Origin: Fusobacterium sp.
Lineage (GTDB): Bacteria > Cyanobacteriota > Vampirovibrionia > Gastranaerophilales > Gastranaerophilaceae
NCBI GenBank assembly: GCA_023662905.1
Contig: JAMPIJ010000002.1
Span: 59,004 to 123,003, forward strand
Reading direction: 5' to 3'
Length of the DNA: 64,000 bases
Shown here: positions 1 through 8,248 of the stretch, piece after piece
Layout of the letters: the number at the start of each line of letters is the position of its first letter
Position numbering within the stretch: the stretch's first letter is position 1
The notes under the pieces: model-generated
Told to the model about the DNA's origin: nothing
The model's database searches: none
The model's input: the letters and a program-made list of their open reading frames with translations, nothing else
Program-made: the position numbers and the translations under genes

Positions 1-609
1 ATCATTAACTATGACGATTATAAATATTTGCTGATTCTGCCTGAAACAGAGCTTAAAAATGGCGAAATAGTGTTTGAAAAGCTAAAGAAAAGACTTGGCG
101 CCGACATTACAGGAATTTTATTCAAATACAATGAAGAATCCTCAAAAGAACTTCTATCTAAGCTTAAAAGGTTAGAAATTCAACGAGAAGAGCAGAAACT
201 TACGCTTCTCACCGACGATAAATTGGAAGAAACCGAATCTGATTGGTTAATGGATGAAAAATCTGAAACCGGCAATTTCAAACTTTTCCAGAATATTTAT
301 AATAATAAGAGCGAAAATGTCATAGAACCGGCGTTTTACAGAACCAAACAAAAATACGAGAAGAATTTTCAAAACACTAAAATTAAGTATTATACAGACA
401 AAAACAGGGCAGAATTTCTGCTGATAAATTTTGATCAGACGAATTCATTCCAAATAATATACAAAAACAGTGCAAAAGTTGGGATTCAAATGCAATACAG
501 CGGCCTTGACGCACCGGAGAATGAAACTTTTGAACTTCCGTTCTCAAAATTAAACATAAGAAGTCTGTGCGATCTTCTAGAAAAATTTATTAACATAGGA
601 GCCAAATAA
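1..609 (+). CDS. C-terminal part of an unknown protein, possibly a degenerate GGDEF-like domain
   Basis: The reading frame is open from the first base of the window to the TAA at 607-609, so the gene starts upstream and only its last 202 codons are visible. The first visible residues (YLLILPETELKNGEIVFEKL) resemble the stretch after the active-site loop of GGDEF diguanylate cyclases, but the loop itself reads NYDDYKY, so catalysis would not be expected if this is that fold. The remaining 150 residues are charged, lack membrane segments and match nothing I recognise. The stop codon abuts the ATG of the next gene, so the two are probably cotranscribed. The GGDEF link is a weak inference. Confidence 0.6.
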   Translation: MINYDDYKYLLILPETELKNGEIVFEKLKKRLGADITGILFKYNEESSKELLSKLKRLEIQREEQKLTLLTDDKLEETESDWLMDEKSETGNFKLFQNIYNNKSENVIEPAFYRTKQKYEKNFQNTKIKYYTDKNRAEFLLINFDQTNSFQIIYKNSAKVGIQMQYSGLDAPENETFELPFSKLNIRSLCDLLEKFINIGAK

Positions 610-1146
610 ATGAGTTTATTAAACGTAGAAAACTGCCTGCTAGTGGCAATAGATTTCCAAGAACGCCTTGTTGGCATGCTCGAAAAACCTGACTGTGCCG
701 TAAAAATGGAGAAATTAATCACCGCAGCCGGTATCCTAAAGATACCGACAATTGTAACGGAACAATACCCACAAGGATTGGGCAAAACCGTTACAAATAT
801 TGATGTTTCGGGCGCTACCGTTATCGAAAAAACAGCATTTTCTGCAATGCAGCAAGAGGAATTTAAGACTGCCGTAGAAGCCAGCGGAAAGAAACAAATC
901 ATCATCGGCGGCATTGAAACTCACATCTGCGTACACCAGACTGTCGCAGAATTAATCGAGGCTGGATACGAGGTTTACGTGGTTAAAGACGCCTGCGCGA
1001 GCCGCAACAAGGCTGAATTTAAGGCCGGAATTGAAGCGATGAAACAGAACGGGGCAAAGATAACATGTCTTGAAATAGTTCTTTTTGAACTGCTTCGCAC
1101 CTCACGGAATCCAAACTTCAAACCAATCCAAGCATTAATCAAATAA
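610..1146 (+). CDS. Isochorismatase-family cysteine hydrolase
   Basis: This 178-residue protein has the isochorismatase/nicotinamidase-like fold. The expected catalytic triad is visible: Asp15 in VAIDFQ, Lys74 in EKTAFS and Cys107 in GGIETHICV, where the cis-peptide-plus-cysteine motif is characteristic. Length is typical of the small YcaC-like subgroup. The substrate cannot be told from sequence; nicotinamidase, isochorismatase and ureidoacrylate hydrolase members all share this core. The start ATG follows the upstream stop codon without a gap, indicating translational coupling. A strong terminator follows at once. Confidence 0.88.
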   Translation: MSLLNVENCLLVAIDFQERLVGMLEKPDCAVKMEKLITAAGILKIPTIVTEQYPQGLGKTVTNIDVSGATVIEKTAFSAMQQEEFKTAVEASGKKQIIIGGIETHICVHQTVAELIEAGYEVYVVKDACASRNKAEFKAGIEAMKQNGAKITCLEIVLFELLRTSRNPNFKPIQALIK

Positions 1147-1174
1147 AAAAGGAGCCTTACGGCTCCTTTTTTTT
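1145..1174. terminator. Bidirectional rho-independent terminator
   Basis: Hairpin with arms 1145-1156 and 1161-1172 (core GGAGCC/GGCTCC, loop TTAC), with an A run on one side and a T run on the other. It serves the hydrolase gene on the plus strand and the convergent pilin gene on the minus strand. Confidence 0.9.
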
Positions 1175-2189
1175 ATCGTTTTACACACCTTACGGAATTA
1201 CCGTGGGTTTTATTTTGAGCAAAAGCATACAAGCCGGTATAAACTACACTCCAATTTAAGGTTGAAGAAACGGTCGAAGATGTCCAATAATGGTTATCTG
1301 TAGCTGAAAAAGCCGCGAGTCTTTTATTGTAAAAGACTGACATTAATTCTTCAATATTCGGTAACCTCATTTCTGAATCAAAATTACGACATTCTTTATT
1401 ACCACTAGAAACATTATGCATCCCTGAAACATCACGAATTGCAGGATACGGCGCAACAACATGTGAATCTGTAGAATAAAACGCCGTCATAAACCCGATA
1501 TCTTTTCCGACAGTATTCGGCCCTTTGCTTCCGTTCAAATCAAACACAAAATTGACGCACATCATAGGTAAAATTTTATATGTTCCTTCGCCTAATAACT
1601 GGTTACTACCGCAAGACGGATTATAATACACTAGAATACTTTCACCATTTGCAGTTTCAAACGCTGCAGCCTTTGTGTTAAAAACGGGATAACTAGACAA
1701 CTCTGTACCATCATTATTCGTAAGCGGACAAAAATCATCTAATTCTTCAATATCACTTAAATTAATCGGCCCACCATTAAGTGTTCCGCCATCCATCGGA
1801 GTAATTTTTTCGGGAAGCCCGCAGTCAGTTAAACTCCCCGCCGCGCAGATATTGTTAATTTTCAGAACTTTAGAAAGTCCATTAGTAATAAAAGTTTCTG
1901 CCGCAGTATCGACCGCTGACGCAGAAGATGTCGCATCAGTCGTGGTTCCATAGCCATTCAATGCCGGCATAAGAGAAATTGCCTGCGACATACGAGCATA
2001 TAAGGCTTTTCGCTGCGTGTTCCAAGTTCGCTCGTTAATGTTTCCAGTGAGCGACGGAAGCGTTATCGCCGCAACAACACCGATAATTGTTAATGATAAT
2101 AAAATTTCTGCCATCGTGAATCCGGCAGACAGGCGGCTAAGAAAACTCCCCCCCCCCCCTGCAAAAATGTTCATAAGTTTGTTTTTCAT
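1173..2189 (-). CDS. Pilin-like protein 1, prepilin leader plus C-terminal lectin-like domain (phase ON)
   Basis: This 338-residue member is typical of a family with eight copies here. Residues 1-23 form a leader (MKNKLMNIF, four Gly, then a short basic stretch) ending in SAG, followed by FTMAEILLSLTIIGVVAAI. That is a type IV prepilin/pseudopilin signal with Phe at +1 and Glu at +5, and the hydrophobic helix would anchor the protein or assemble into a fibre. The body carries conserved blocks (FDLNGSKGPNTVGKDIGF, then RLPNIEELMSVFYNK) and ends in SVRCVKR, a layout like DUF1566/Fib_succ_major C-type-lectin-like domains. Several paired cysteines fit a disulfide-stabilised extracellular domain. 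The 12-G run encodes the four glycines in frame. The ATG at 2187-2189 has a good ribosome site (AGAAAGGATGGACTT). The function, adhesion or display, is inferred. Confidence 0.85.
   Translation of the reverse strand: MKNKLMNIFAGGGGSFLSRLSAGFTMAEILLSLTIIGVVAAITLPSLTGNINERTWNTQRKALYARMSQAISLMPALNGYGTTTDATSSASAVDTAAETFITNGLSKVLKINNICAAGSLTDCGLPEKITPMDGGTLNGGPINLSDIEELDDFCPLTNNDGTELSSYPVFNTKAAAFETANGESILVYYNPSCGSNQLLGEGTYKILPMMCVNFVFDLNGSKGPNTVGKDIGFMTAFYSTDSHVVAPYPAIRDVSGMHNVSSGNKECRNFDSEMRLPNIEELMSVFYNKRLAAFSATDNHYWTSSTVSSTLNWSVVYTGLYAFAQNKTHGNSVRCVKR
2148..2159 (-). repeat. Poly-G tract (12 G) in the pilin 1 leader, in frame
   Basis: Twelve consecutive C on the plus strand, read as four Gly codons in the coding strand. 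The tract lies between the initiator ATG and the prepilin cleavage site, so its length changes the frame but not the mature protein. Twelve bases keep the frame open (ON). Confidence 0.85.
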
Positions 2190-2210
2190 AAGTCCATCCT
2201 TTCTATTCGT

Positions 2211-2239
2211 AGTTTAAACCATGTTTATAAAAATATCAA
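2211..2239 (-). promoter_or_regulatory. Candidate promoter of pilin 1
   Basis: On the minus strand TTGATA (2234-2239) and TAAACT (2211-2216) are separated by 17 bp. This is a weaker version of the promoter shared by pilins 2, 3, 4 and 6, with the same AAACATG in the spacer. The -35 box lies inside the terminator hairpin of the gene upstream. Confidence 0.45.
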
Positions 2240-2258
2240 GGGGGTAAGCCCTTGATAT
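2233..2258 (-). terminator. Rho-independent terminator of the DUF212 operon
   Basis: A perfect 10-bp stem (2233-2242 with 2249-2258) whose minus-strand copy is followed by TTTTTATAAA. It overlaps the last bases of the DUF212 gene. Confidence 0.75.
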
Positions 2259-2722
2259 TAATTAAATAAATATGTATGCATTACAAACGAGTAAACAATT
2301 CCCAGTGCTGCACCGACAAAAACTTCAAACGGCGTATGTCCGAGAAGTTCTTTAAGTTTTCCGCCGATTGCCTGCACATCGTGATTGTAAAAATCGTCCA
2401 TCATTCTATTCAAGCATGCCGCGGTTTTACCTGCCGCACGTCTTAGGCCTGCTGCGTCGTACATTGTAACAAGCGCAAACGCACTTGATACAGCAAAAAC
2501 TGTTGATGTAAATCCATCAATAAGCCCAACTGTTGTTGTTACAGCCATTACGCCTGCTGAGTGTGCGCTTGGCATGCCGCCTGTTGTTGTGAAGATTTTG
2601 AAATTAAACTTCTTATCAACAAACGCAAATGTAAATAGCTTCAAAACCTGCGCACAAACCGCGGCTGAAAGCCCTAAAAATAACACCTCAAGGCCATTAT
2701 TTCTCATAAATTCAATTAACAT
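2258..2722 (-). CDS. DUF212 (YuiD-like, divergent PAP2/vanadium haloperoxidase-related) membrane protein
   Basis: This 154-residue protein matches the DUF212 family. Visible signatures are GGMPSAHSAGVMAV near residues 48-61, YDAAGLRRAAGK near 88-99, and LGHTPFEVFVGAALGI near 128-143. The family is distantly related to PAP2-type acid phosphatases; a lipid phosphate substrate is possible but unproven. Three or four hydrophobic stretches suggest an integral inner-membrane protein. It starts immediately after the polyprenyl synthase stop codon and ends in its own terminator, so it is the last gene of the rsgA-ispA-DUF212 operon. A link to isoprenoid phosphate metabolism is an inference from that neighbour. 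Confidence 0.85.
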   Translation of the reverse strand: MLIEFMRNNGLEVLFLGLSAAVCAQVLKLFTFAFVDKKFNFKIFTTTGGMPSAHSAGVMAVTTTVGLIDGFTSTVFAVSSAFALVTMYDAAGLRRAAGKTAACLNRMMDDFYNHDVQAIGGKLKELLGHTPFEVFVGAALGIVYSFVMHTYLFN

Positions 2723-3586
2723 CTATACTCCTGTTCGCTTTCTAATCCCTTTTACTATCTCTCTCAGAATTTCGGAATTGTATTTGTCGATTATAACATT
2801 ACATTCATCTAAAAGGCAAGTTAGTTTACATTTCGCATTATCCAAACCGTACATGCTTACATAAGTAAGTTTTCCGGAGTTTGCGTCTTTGCCTAAGGTT
2901 TTGCCCATTGTCTCAAAATCAGATATAACATCAAGAATATCGTCAGCGATTTGGAACGCTAACCCGAAGTTTTTAGCGAAATCACGAACTTCTGCAATCT
3001 GTTCGCATGTTGCGCCAGCGATTCTAGCGCCGGAAACGATTGCAAGGCGGAATAAATCACCTGTTTTGTGGTCATGGATAAACTCTAATTTCTCAGCGCT
3101 ATGAGTTTCAGGGTGTCCCTCGGATTCAATATCAACGACTTGGCCTGCGATTACGCCACGCGCACCTGCCGCGGTAAAGAAATCGTCCAACACCTGCAAT
3201 AAAACATCAGATGGAAGATTTTTTGAATTTCTCAATATGACCTGCGGCGCAAAAGAAATTAAAGCGTCACCTGCCAAAACGGCTGTCGCTTCACCAAAAA
3301 CCTTGTGATTTGAGGGTTTACCGCGTCTAAAATCATCGTTATCCATACACGGCAAGTCGTCGTGAATAAGCGTTTGAGCATGAAGCATTTCAATAGCACA
3401 GGCTGTCGGAAGCGCATCTTCGAGTTTTCCGCCAAGTGCGCGGCAAATTTCAAGACATAAAACCGGTCTTAGCCTTTTTCCCTCTAACAAAACCGTGTAA
3501 CGCATCGACTTAAAAAGGTCTTCAGGGTATTCAACGGGTAAAAACTTTTCTAAACTCTCATCAACAAGTTTTATTAAATTATTCAT
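2723..3586 (-). CDS. ispA: Polyprenyl diphosphate synthase (farnesyl/geranylgeranyl type)
   Basis: A 287-residue all-helical trans-prenyltransferase condensing isopentenyl diphosphate with allylic diphosphates. The first aspartate-rich motif is DDLPCMDND at residues 76-84, with the following FRRGKP, and the second is DDILD at 215-219. GKRLRP at 36-41 is the substrate diphosphate-binding segment. Residues before the first motif (MLHAQTLIH) leave product length unclear: short-chain C15 or C20 is likely. Products feed undecaprenyl carrier and quinone synthesis. The gene overlaps the end of rsgA by 8 bp. The symbol follows the bacterial usage; cyanobacterial homologues are often called crtE. Confidence 0.9.
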   Translation of the reverse strand: MNNLIKLVDESLEKFLPVEYPEDLFKSMRYTVLLEGKRLRPVLCLEICRALGGKLEDALPTACAIEMLHAQTLIHDDLPCMDNDDFRRGKPSNHKVFGEATAVLAGDALISFAPQVILRNSKNLPSDVLLQVLDDFFTAAGARGVIAGQVVDIESEGHPETHSAEKLEFIHDHKTGDLFRLAIVSGARIAGATCEQIAEVRDFAKNFGLAFQIADDILDVISDFETMGKTLGKDANSGKLTYVSMYGLDNAKCKLTCLLDECNVIIDKYNSEILREIVKGIRKRTGV

Positions 3587-4586
3587 GTTCTACATCCTTA
3601 TAAAGGTTCTGTTTCAAGGTATTACGGGCAGATTGGCGCTTACGTTCACTGATTTTAACCGCAGTTTTATTATTAATTTTCTTTTTCGCAGTTTCGACTT
3701 TTTTGCCCTCATACTTAACTTTTTCTTTGTATTCTCTAGCTTCTTCGACAAAAGCAAGATAACTTGCATAGCGCGAATATGGAATTTTGTCCATATTATC
3801 AAGCACTGCACAGCCTGATTCGAGGTGGTGCAGACAGTCCGCGAACTTACATTGCCCGCGGTAGCAGGCGATTTCATCAAAAAGCAGGTCAACTTCTGTC
3901 GGAAGAATAAAATCAAATTTCAGGTTGCTAAACCCCGGAGTGTCGATAATTTTCGTCTGCGGATTAATTTTCATAATCTCGCAATGGCGGGTGGTATGGG
4001 TTCCGCGTCCGGTTTTAGAACTAATTTCTTTAGTTTTAAGATGAAATTCAGGGTTAATAGCGTTAATCAAACTTGATTTTCCAACACCCGAACTTCCGCA
4101 AAGAACACTCGTTTTGCCATCGAGAACTTGTTCAAAAACTTTTACGCCCCAATGTTCCTTGGCAGACGTGAAGAAAATTTGATACCCGAGCGGCTCATAA
4201 ATAGATTTGATGAGTTCCAAAAGCCCGTCTTCAATGTCCAAATCCTCTTTATTAAAACAAAGTTTAACATCCAGTCCGTAATATTTTGCAAACGCAATGT
4301 ATCTATCAAGCTGGTTAAAATCCAAATCCGGCGACTTTAAAGCCGACACAACGACAATCTGGTCAACATTCGCAACACTCGGACGCGGGATAAAAGATTT
4401 TCTAGGCAAAATTTTCGTAATAAATCCGTTTTCAAACTCCACAAAATCGCCAACAAGAATTTTTTCGTTCTGTTTCTTTAACACTTCGCGGACTTTACAT
4501 TCAAAAATTTCCTCCCCCGAGGTCACATAATAAAAATCCGAATGTATCTTGTAAACTTGCCCGTTTTGCATAATTTTATAATACAC
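3579..4586 (-). CDS. rsgA: Ribosome small subunit-dependent GTPase A
   Basis: A 335-residue circularly permuted GTPase that helps late maturation of the 30S subunit. An N-terminal OB domain (about 1-70) is followed by G motifs in permuted order: NKED (G4) at 112-115, GSSGVGKSS (G1) at 164-172 and DTPG (G3) at 215-218. A C-terminal zinc site (Cys241, Cys246, His253, Cys259) follows. The last 60 residues are very basic, consistent with rRNA contact. It is the first gene of a minus-strand operon and diverges from efp. Confidence 0.93.
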   Translation of the reverse strand: MYYKIMQNGQVYKIHSDFYYVTSGEEIFECKVREVLKKQNEKILVGDFVEFENGFITKILPRKSFIPRPSVANVDQIVVVSALKSPDLDFNQLDRYIAFAKYYGLDVKLCFNKEDLDIEDGLLELIKSIYEPLGYQIFFTSAKEHWGVKVFEQVLDGKTSVLCGSSGVGKSSLINAINPEFHLKTKEISSKTGRGTHTTRHCEIMKINPQTKIIDTPGFSNLKFDFILPTEVDLLFDEIACYRGQCKFADCLHHLESGCAVLDNMDKIPYSRYASYLAFVEEAREYKEKVKYEGKKVETAKKKINNKTAVKISERKRQSARNTLKQNLYKDVEHE

Positions 4587-4622
4587 AAAAAAGCCAGTTT
4601 CGTAAAGGAAAGTTAATAAAGT

Positions 4623-4650
4623 TTGTAAAATGAGATTTTCATGCTAGAAT
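4623..4650 (+). promoter_or_regulatory. Candidate sigma-70 promoter of efp
   Basis: TTGTAA (4623-4628) and TAGAAT (4645-4650) with a 16-bp spacer, about 40 bp before the efp start. A purine-rich ribosome site (AAAAAGGGGAAAAAT) precedes the ATG. Confidence 0.5.
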
Positions 4651-4691
4651 GGGATATAAAAGAGATATTATAATCAAAAAAGGGGAAAAAT

Positions 4692-5249
4692 ATGATTTCT
4701 GTAAACGATTTAAAAACAGGCTTGACGCTTGAATTAGACAACGGCTTATGGTCAGTTGTAGAATTTTTACACGTTAAACCAGGTAAAGGTGCAGCGTTTG
4801 TAAGAACAAAACTTAAAAACGTAGAAACCGGCAACGTTCTTGAAAAAACATTCAGAGCCGGCGAAAAAGTTGGAAAAGCTACTCTCGACAGACGCGAAAT
4901 GCAATACCTTTACAAAGAAGGCGCTGACTTCGTTATGATGGATATGGAATCATACGAACAATTACCGTTGACAGAAATTCAAGTAGGCGACGGAATTAAA
5001 TACTTGAAAGAAAACATGATTGTTCAAGTATTGCTTCACAACAACCGCGTTATCGGTGTAGACCTTCCTGCTCACGTTGAACTTGAAGTCGTTGATACTC
5101 CGCCGGCTGAAAAAGGTAACACTGCTCAAGGCGGTACTAAACCTGCTAAAGTTGAAACTGGCGCTGTTGTTAACGTTCCATTCTTCGTTGCAAACGGTGA
5201 CATGATTAGAATTGACACCCGTACTAACGAATACTTAGACAGATGCTAG
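4692..5249 (+). CDS. efp: Translation elongation factor P
   Basis: A 185-residue three-domain factor that relieves ribosome stalling at polyproline stretches. The KOW-like N-terminal domain carries VKPGKGAAFVRTKLKNV, placing the modifiable loop lysine at Lys32. The C-terminal OB domain ends with RIDTRTNEYLDRC, close to the family signature. No modifying enzyme (EpmA-type or rhamnosyltransferase) is nearby. The gene precedes accB-accC, an arrangement common in many bacteria, but a hairpin in between probably separates part of the transcription. Confidence 0.96.
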   Translation: MISVNDLKTGLTLELDNGLWSVVEFLHVKPGKGAAFVRTKLKNVETGNVLEKTFRAGEKVGKATLDRREMQYLYKEGADFVMMDMESYEQLPLTEIQVGDGIKYLKENMIVQVLLHNNRVIGVDLPAHVELEVVDTPPAEKGNTAQGGTKPAKVETGAVVNVPFFVANGDMIRIDTRTNEYLDRC

Positions 5250-5263
5250 TAAAATAAATTTCC

Positions 5264-5289
5264 AAGAGAAGGCTCTATTGCCTTCTCTT
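5264..5289 (+). terminator. Hairpin between efp and accB, terminator or attenuator
   Basis: A perfect 10-bp stem (AAGAGAAGGC with GCCTTCTCTT, loop TCTATT) followed only by a weak T tract. It may partly terminate efp transcription and lower accB-accC expression relative to efp. Confidence 0.6.
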
Positions 5290-5312
5290 CTTAATGATTT
5301 AGGGAGAAGAAA

Positions 5313-5756
5313 ATGAAAATTGATACAAATTATATTGAAAAATTAGCTAAAATACTTTCTGACAATAACTTGACAGAAATTACGCTTGAAGATGAAAATT
5401 GCGCTGTTTCTTTGAGAAAAGAAATCACTGGCGTTGTTCAAACAGTTGCCGCAGCTCCTGCTGTTCAAGCAGCACCTGCACCGGCTCCAGCCGCAGCTCC
5501 TGCAGCTCCAAAAGCTGACAACAGAAAAACTATTACATCTCCAATGGTAGGTACATTCTACACCTCTCCATCACCTGACGCGAAACCATTCGTTCAAGTT
5601 GGCGACACCGTTAAAGAGGGCGACGTTGTTTGTATCGTTGAAGCTATGAAATTGATGAACGAAATCGACTCTGAAGTTTCAGGTAAAATCGTTGAAATTT
5701 GCGTTGAAAACGGTCAACCTGTTGAGTTCGGTCAAGTTTTAATGTACGTTGAATAG
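5313..5756 (+). CDS. accB: Biotin carboxyl carrier protein of acetyl-CoA carboxylase
   Basis: A 147-residue carrier protein. An N-terminal helical region is followed by a flexible Ala/Pro-rich linker (about 45-67) and a C-terminal biotinyl domain. The biotin-accepting lysine is Lys113 in EAMKLMNEI. It shuttles carboxybiotin between AccC and the carboxyltransferase in the first step of fatty acid synthesis. It lies 17 bp before accC. Biotin supply is also encoded in this window (bioF-bioG-bioC). Confidence 0.95.
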   Translation: MKIDTNYIEKLAKILSDNNLTEITLEDENCAVSLRKEITGVVQTVAAAPAVQAAPAPAPAAAPAAPKADNRKTITSPMVGTFYTSPSPDAKPFVQVGDTVKEGDVVCIVEAMKLMNEIDSEVSGKIVEICVENGQPVEFGQVLMYVE

Positions 5757-5773
5757 GAATAGAGAATAAAGAC

Positions 5774-7129
5774 ATGTTTAGAAAAGTTTTAATCGCAAAC
5801 CGCGGCGAAATCGCAGTAAGAATTATCCGCGCTTGCAGAGAATTAGGAATACCAACCGTTGCAATCTACTCACAGGCTGACGCGAATTCACTCCACGTAA
5901 GACTTGCAACAGAAGCATACTGCATCGGGCCAGCTCCGAGCGCAAACAGCTATTTAAGTATTCCGGCAATAATGTCCGCGGCTGAAGTATCAGGCGCAGA
6001 CGCAATCCACCCTGGCTACGGCTTTATGTCTGAAAGAGCAGATTTCGTAGATATCTGCACTCAATCAGGTGTAAAATTCATCGGCCCATCTGCTGAATCT
6101 ATGAGAAAAATGGGTGACAAAGCCACTGCCAGAAAAACAATGATTGAAAATAACGTTCCCGTTACCCCTGGTACCGGAATCGTAAAAACTCCAGAAGAAG
6201 TAAAAGAATTTGCTAAAAAAGCAGGATATCCGATTATCCTCAAAGCAACAGCCGGCGGCGGCGGAAAAGGTATGAGAATCGTTCGTAATGACGACGAAGT
6301 CGAAACCAACATGAACCTCTGTCAGACAGAAGCACAAAACTTCTTCGGCAACCCTGATGTTTACGCCGAAAAATACCTCGAAAATCCGCGTCACATCGAA
6401 GTTCAAATCCTTGCTGACCAGTACGGAAACGTAGTTCACCTTGGCGAACGTGATTGCTCAATCCAAAGACGCCACCAAAAATTAATCGAAGAAGCTCCAT
6501 CACCTGCAATCGACGAAAAAACACGTCAGGAAATGGGCGCTGCAGCAGTTCGTGCGGCAAAAGCGATTAATTACGAGGGCGTTGGAACCTGCGAATTCTT
6601 ACTCGACCACGACGGCAAATGGTACTTCATGGAAATGAATACACGTATTCAGGTTGAACACTGCGTTACTGAAATGATTTCAAACATCGACCTTGTCAGA
6701 GAACAAATCCTTGTTGCGGCAGGTCAAAAGCTTGATTTTAAACAAGAAGACATTATTCTTCGCGGCCACGCAATTGAATGCCGTATCAACGCAGAAAACC
6801 CTGACAAAAACTTCATGCCAAACCCTGGTAAAATTACAGGATACGTAACCCCAGGTGGTTTTGGTGTCAGAGTTGACTCTCACGCATATCAGGATTACAC
6901 AATCCCGCCAACTTATGATTCTATGATTGGTAAATTGATTTGCTGGGGCAGAAACAGAAATGAAGCAAGAAGAAGAATGTATCGTGCCTTGAAAGAATAT
7001 GTTATCACAGGTATCGAAACAACACTTCCATTCCATCAGGATATCATTGAGGATGAAGTTTTCATCAGCGGAAACTTCAACACTGGCTTCATTGAAGACT
7101 ATTACAAACGAAAAGGTAAAAAATTCTAA
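5774..7129 (+). CDS. accC: Biotin carboxylase subunit of acetyl-CoA carboxylase
   Basis: This 451-residue ATP-grasp enzyme carboxylates the biotin on AccB using bicarbonate and ATP. The N-terminal preATP-grasp domain starts FRKVLIANRGEIAVRIIRAC. The glycine-rich ATP-binding loop GGGGKGMRIV is near residue 160, and the catalytic block EMNTRIQVEHCVTEM is near 287-301. Length matches bacterial AccC. The carboxyltransferase genes accA and accD are not in the window. Confidence 0.96.
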   Translation: MFRKVLIANRGEIAVRIIRACRELGIPTVAIYSQADANSLHVRLATEAYCIGPAPSANSYLSIPAIMSAAEVSGADAIHPGYGFMSERADFVDICTQSGVKFIGPSAESMRKMGDKATARKTMIENNVPVTPGTGIVKTPEEVKEFAKKAGYPIILKATAGGGGKGMRIVRNDDEVETNMNLCQTEAQNFFGNPDVYAEKYLENPRHIEVQILADQYGNVVHLGERDCSIQRRHQKLIEEAPSPAIDEKTRQEMGAAAVRAAKAINYEGVGTCEFLLDHDGKWYFMEMNTRIQVEHCVTEMISNIDLVREQILVAAGQKLDFKQEDIILRGHAIECRINAENPDKNFMPNPGKITGYVTPGGFGVRVDSHAYQDYTIPPTYDSMIGKLICWGRNRNEARRRMYRALKEYVITGIETTLPFHQDIIEDEVFISGNFNTGFIEDYYKRKGKKF

Positions 7130-7130
7130 T

Positions 7131-7162
7131 AAAAAATCCCGCTCACAAGGCGGGATTTTTTT
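7131..7162 (+). terminator. Rho-independent terminator after accC
   Basis: Stem AAAAAATCCCGC (7131-7142) with GCGGGATTTTTT (7150-7161), T-rich on both strands, so it can also act on the convergent pilin 2 transcript. Confidence 0.88.
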
Positions 7163-7199
7163 AGAGTTTACACAATCGAGCTTACAGAGTGTCGACTCA

Positions 7200-8198
7200 T
7201 TAACGTTTTAAACAGAAGACACCCTCGACACCATTCTTAGCGGTTTCAAATTTCCGTCCCCAATCAAACCCGAAAGTATAAACATTATTAGCATCGATTG
7301 TGGTTGATGTCCAAACTTTGCTATTTGAACCGAACGCTGAATTAGAATAGATTAATCTGTTATAATATACCGCTAAAACCTCTTCAATATTTGGCAGCCT
7401 ATACTGCCCGTCATCAAGTTTTCTACACGCAGCTGAAGCTAAATCTTGACTCATACGACCAGTAACAGCTCTTGGAGCCAGCGGCATAACAACTTTGGAA
7501 TCTGAAGAATACATTACAGACATTGTACCAATATCTTTTCCAAAAGTATTAGGCCCTTTATTACCATTTAAATCATATACAAAATTCACACAAACTTGTT
7601 GTTTTACAACCCAAGCAGGCTGAGAACCATCATAAAGCACTACCTCATTATTTTCTGCGGTACAATTCGGATTATAAAAAGTTAAAATTGATTCTCCATT
7701 TGCAGTCTCAAACGCTGCTGCTTTTGTATTTTTAACAGAAACTGCGCCAACAACGGTTATAATACCAGGATTTAAATCTTTAATTTCAACGGGCAAACTT
7801 TGTTTTGAGCCTCCACCGTCAATAAATTCACTAGGTAAACCGCAATCTTTGAGATTGCTATTATCACATATATTGTTAATTTTAAAAACTTTTGAAAGCC
7901 CTGAAGTGATAAATGTTTCAGCGACATTATCCACAGCTGAACTGCTTGCAGTTGCAGCAGCAAAAGTTCCATAACCATTCAATGCCGGCATTAGCGCAAT
8001 TGCTTGCGACATGCGAGCGTATAAGGCTTTTCGTTGTGTGTTCCAAGTGCGTTCGTTAATGTTGCCGGTCAGCGACGGAAGCGTTATCGCAGCAACTACG
8101 CCAATAATTGTTAGAGATAAGAGTATCTCTGCCATAGTAAAGGCACCTAAGAGAGGCCCCCCCCCCCCTGTCAATGTGTACATAAGTTTGTTTTTCAT
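7200..8198 (-). CDS. Pilin-like protein 2 (phase ON)
   Basis: A 332-residue member when started at the ATG with the AGAAAGGATGGACTT ribosome site (8196-8198). The same frame is open 11 codons further up, but that longer start lacks a ribosome site and overlaps the -10 box. The leader MKNKLMYTLT, four Gly, PLLGA precedes FTMAEILL. The body keeps the family blocks (YDLNGNKGPNTFGKDIGTM, RLPNIEEVLAVYYNR) and ends EGVFCLKR. The region between about 80 and 180 differs strongly from paralogues, with long stretches not seen in pilin 1. The G run is 12 long and in frame. Confidence 0.85.
   Translation of the reverse strand: MKNKLMYTLTGGGGPLLGAFTMAEILLSLTIIGVVAAITLPSLTGNINERTWNTQRKALYARMSQAIALMPALNGYGTFAAATASSSAVDNVAETFITSGLSKVFKINNICDNSNLKDCGLPSEFIDGGGSKQSLPVEIKDLNPGIITVVGAVSVKNTKAAAFETANGESILTFYNPNCTAENNEVVLYDGSQPAWVVKQQVCVNFVYDLNGNKGPNTFGKDIGTMSVMYSSDSKVVMPLAPRAVTGRMSQDLASAACRKLDDGQYRLPNIEEVLAVYYNRLIYSNSAFGSNSKVWTSTTIDANNVYTFGFDWGRKFETAKNGVEGVFCLKR
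8157..8168 (-). repeat. Poly-G tract (12 G) in the pilin 2 leader, in frame
   Basis: Twelve C on the plus strand. Four Gly codons are read and the frame continues into PLLGAFTMAEIL, so this copy is ON. Confidence 0.85.
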
Positions 8199-8219
8199 AA
8201 GTCCATCCTTTCTGAATAC

Positions 8220-8248
8220 ATTATGTAGCATGTTTATAAATTAGTCAA
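8220..8248 (-). promoter_or_regulatory. Conserved pilin-family promoter (pilin 2)
   Basis: On the minus strand TTGACT (8243-8248), a 17-bp spacer and CATAAT (8220-8225), about 22 bp before the ATG. The same arrangement and much of the spacer recur upstream of pilins 4 and 6. Confidence 0.7.

Noticed and set aside
5823..7036. Several minus-strand frames opposite accC
   Set aside because: They are antisense to a highly conserved gene, lack ribosome sites and show no family features.
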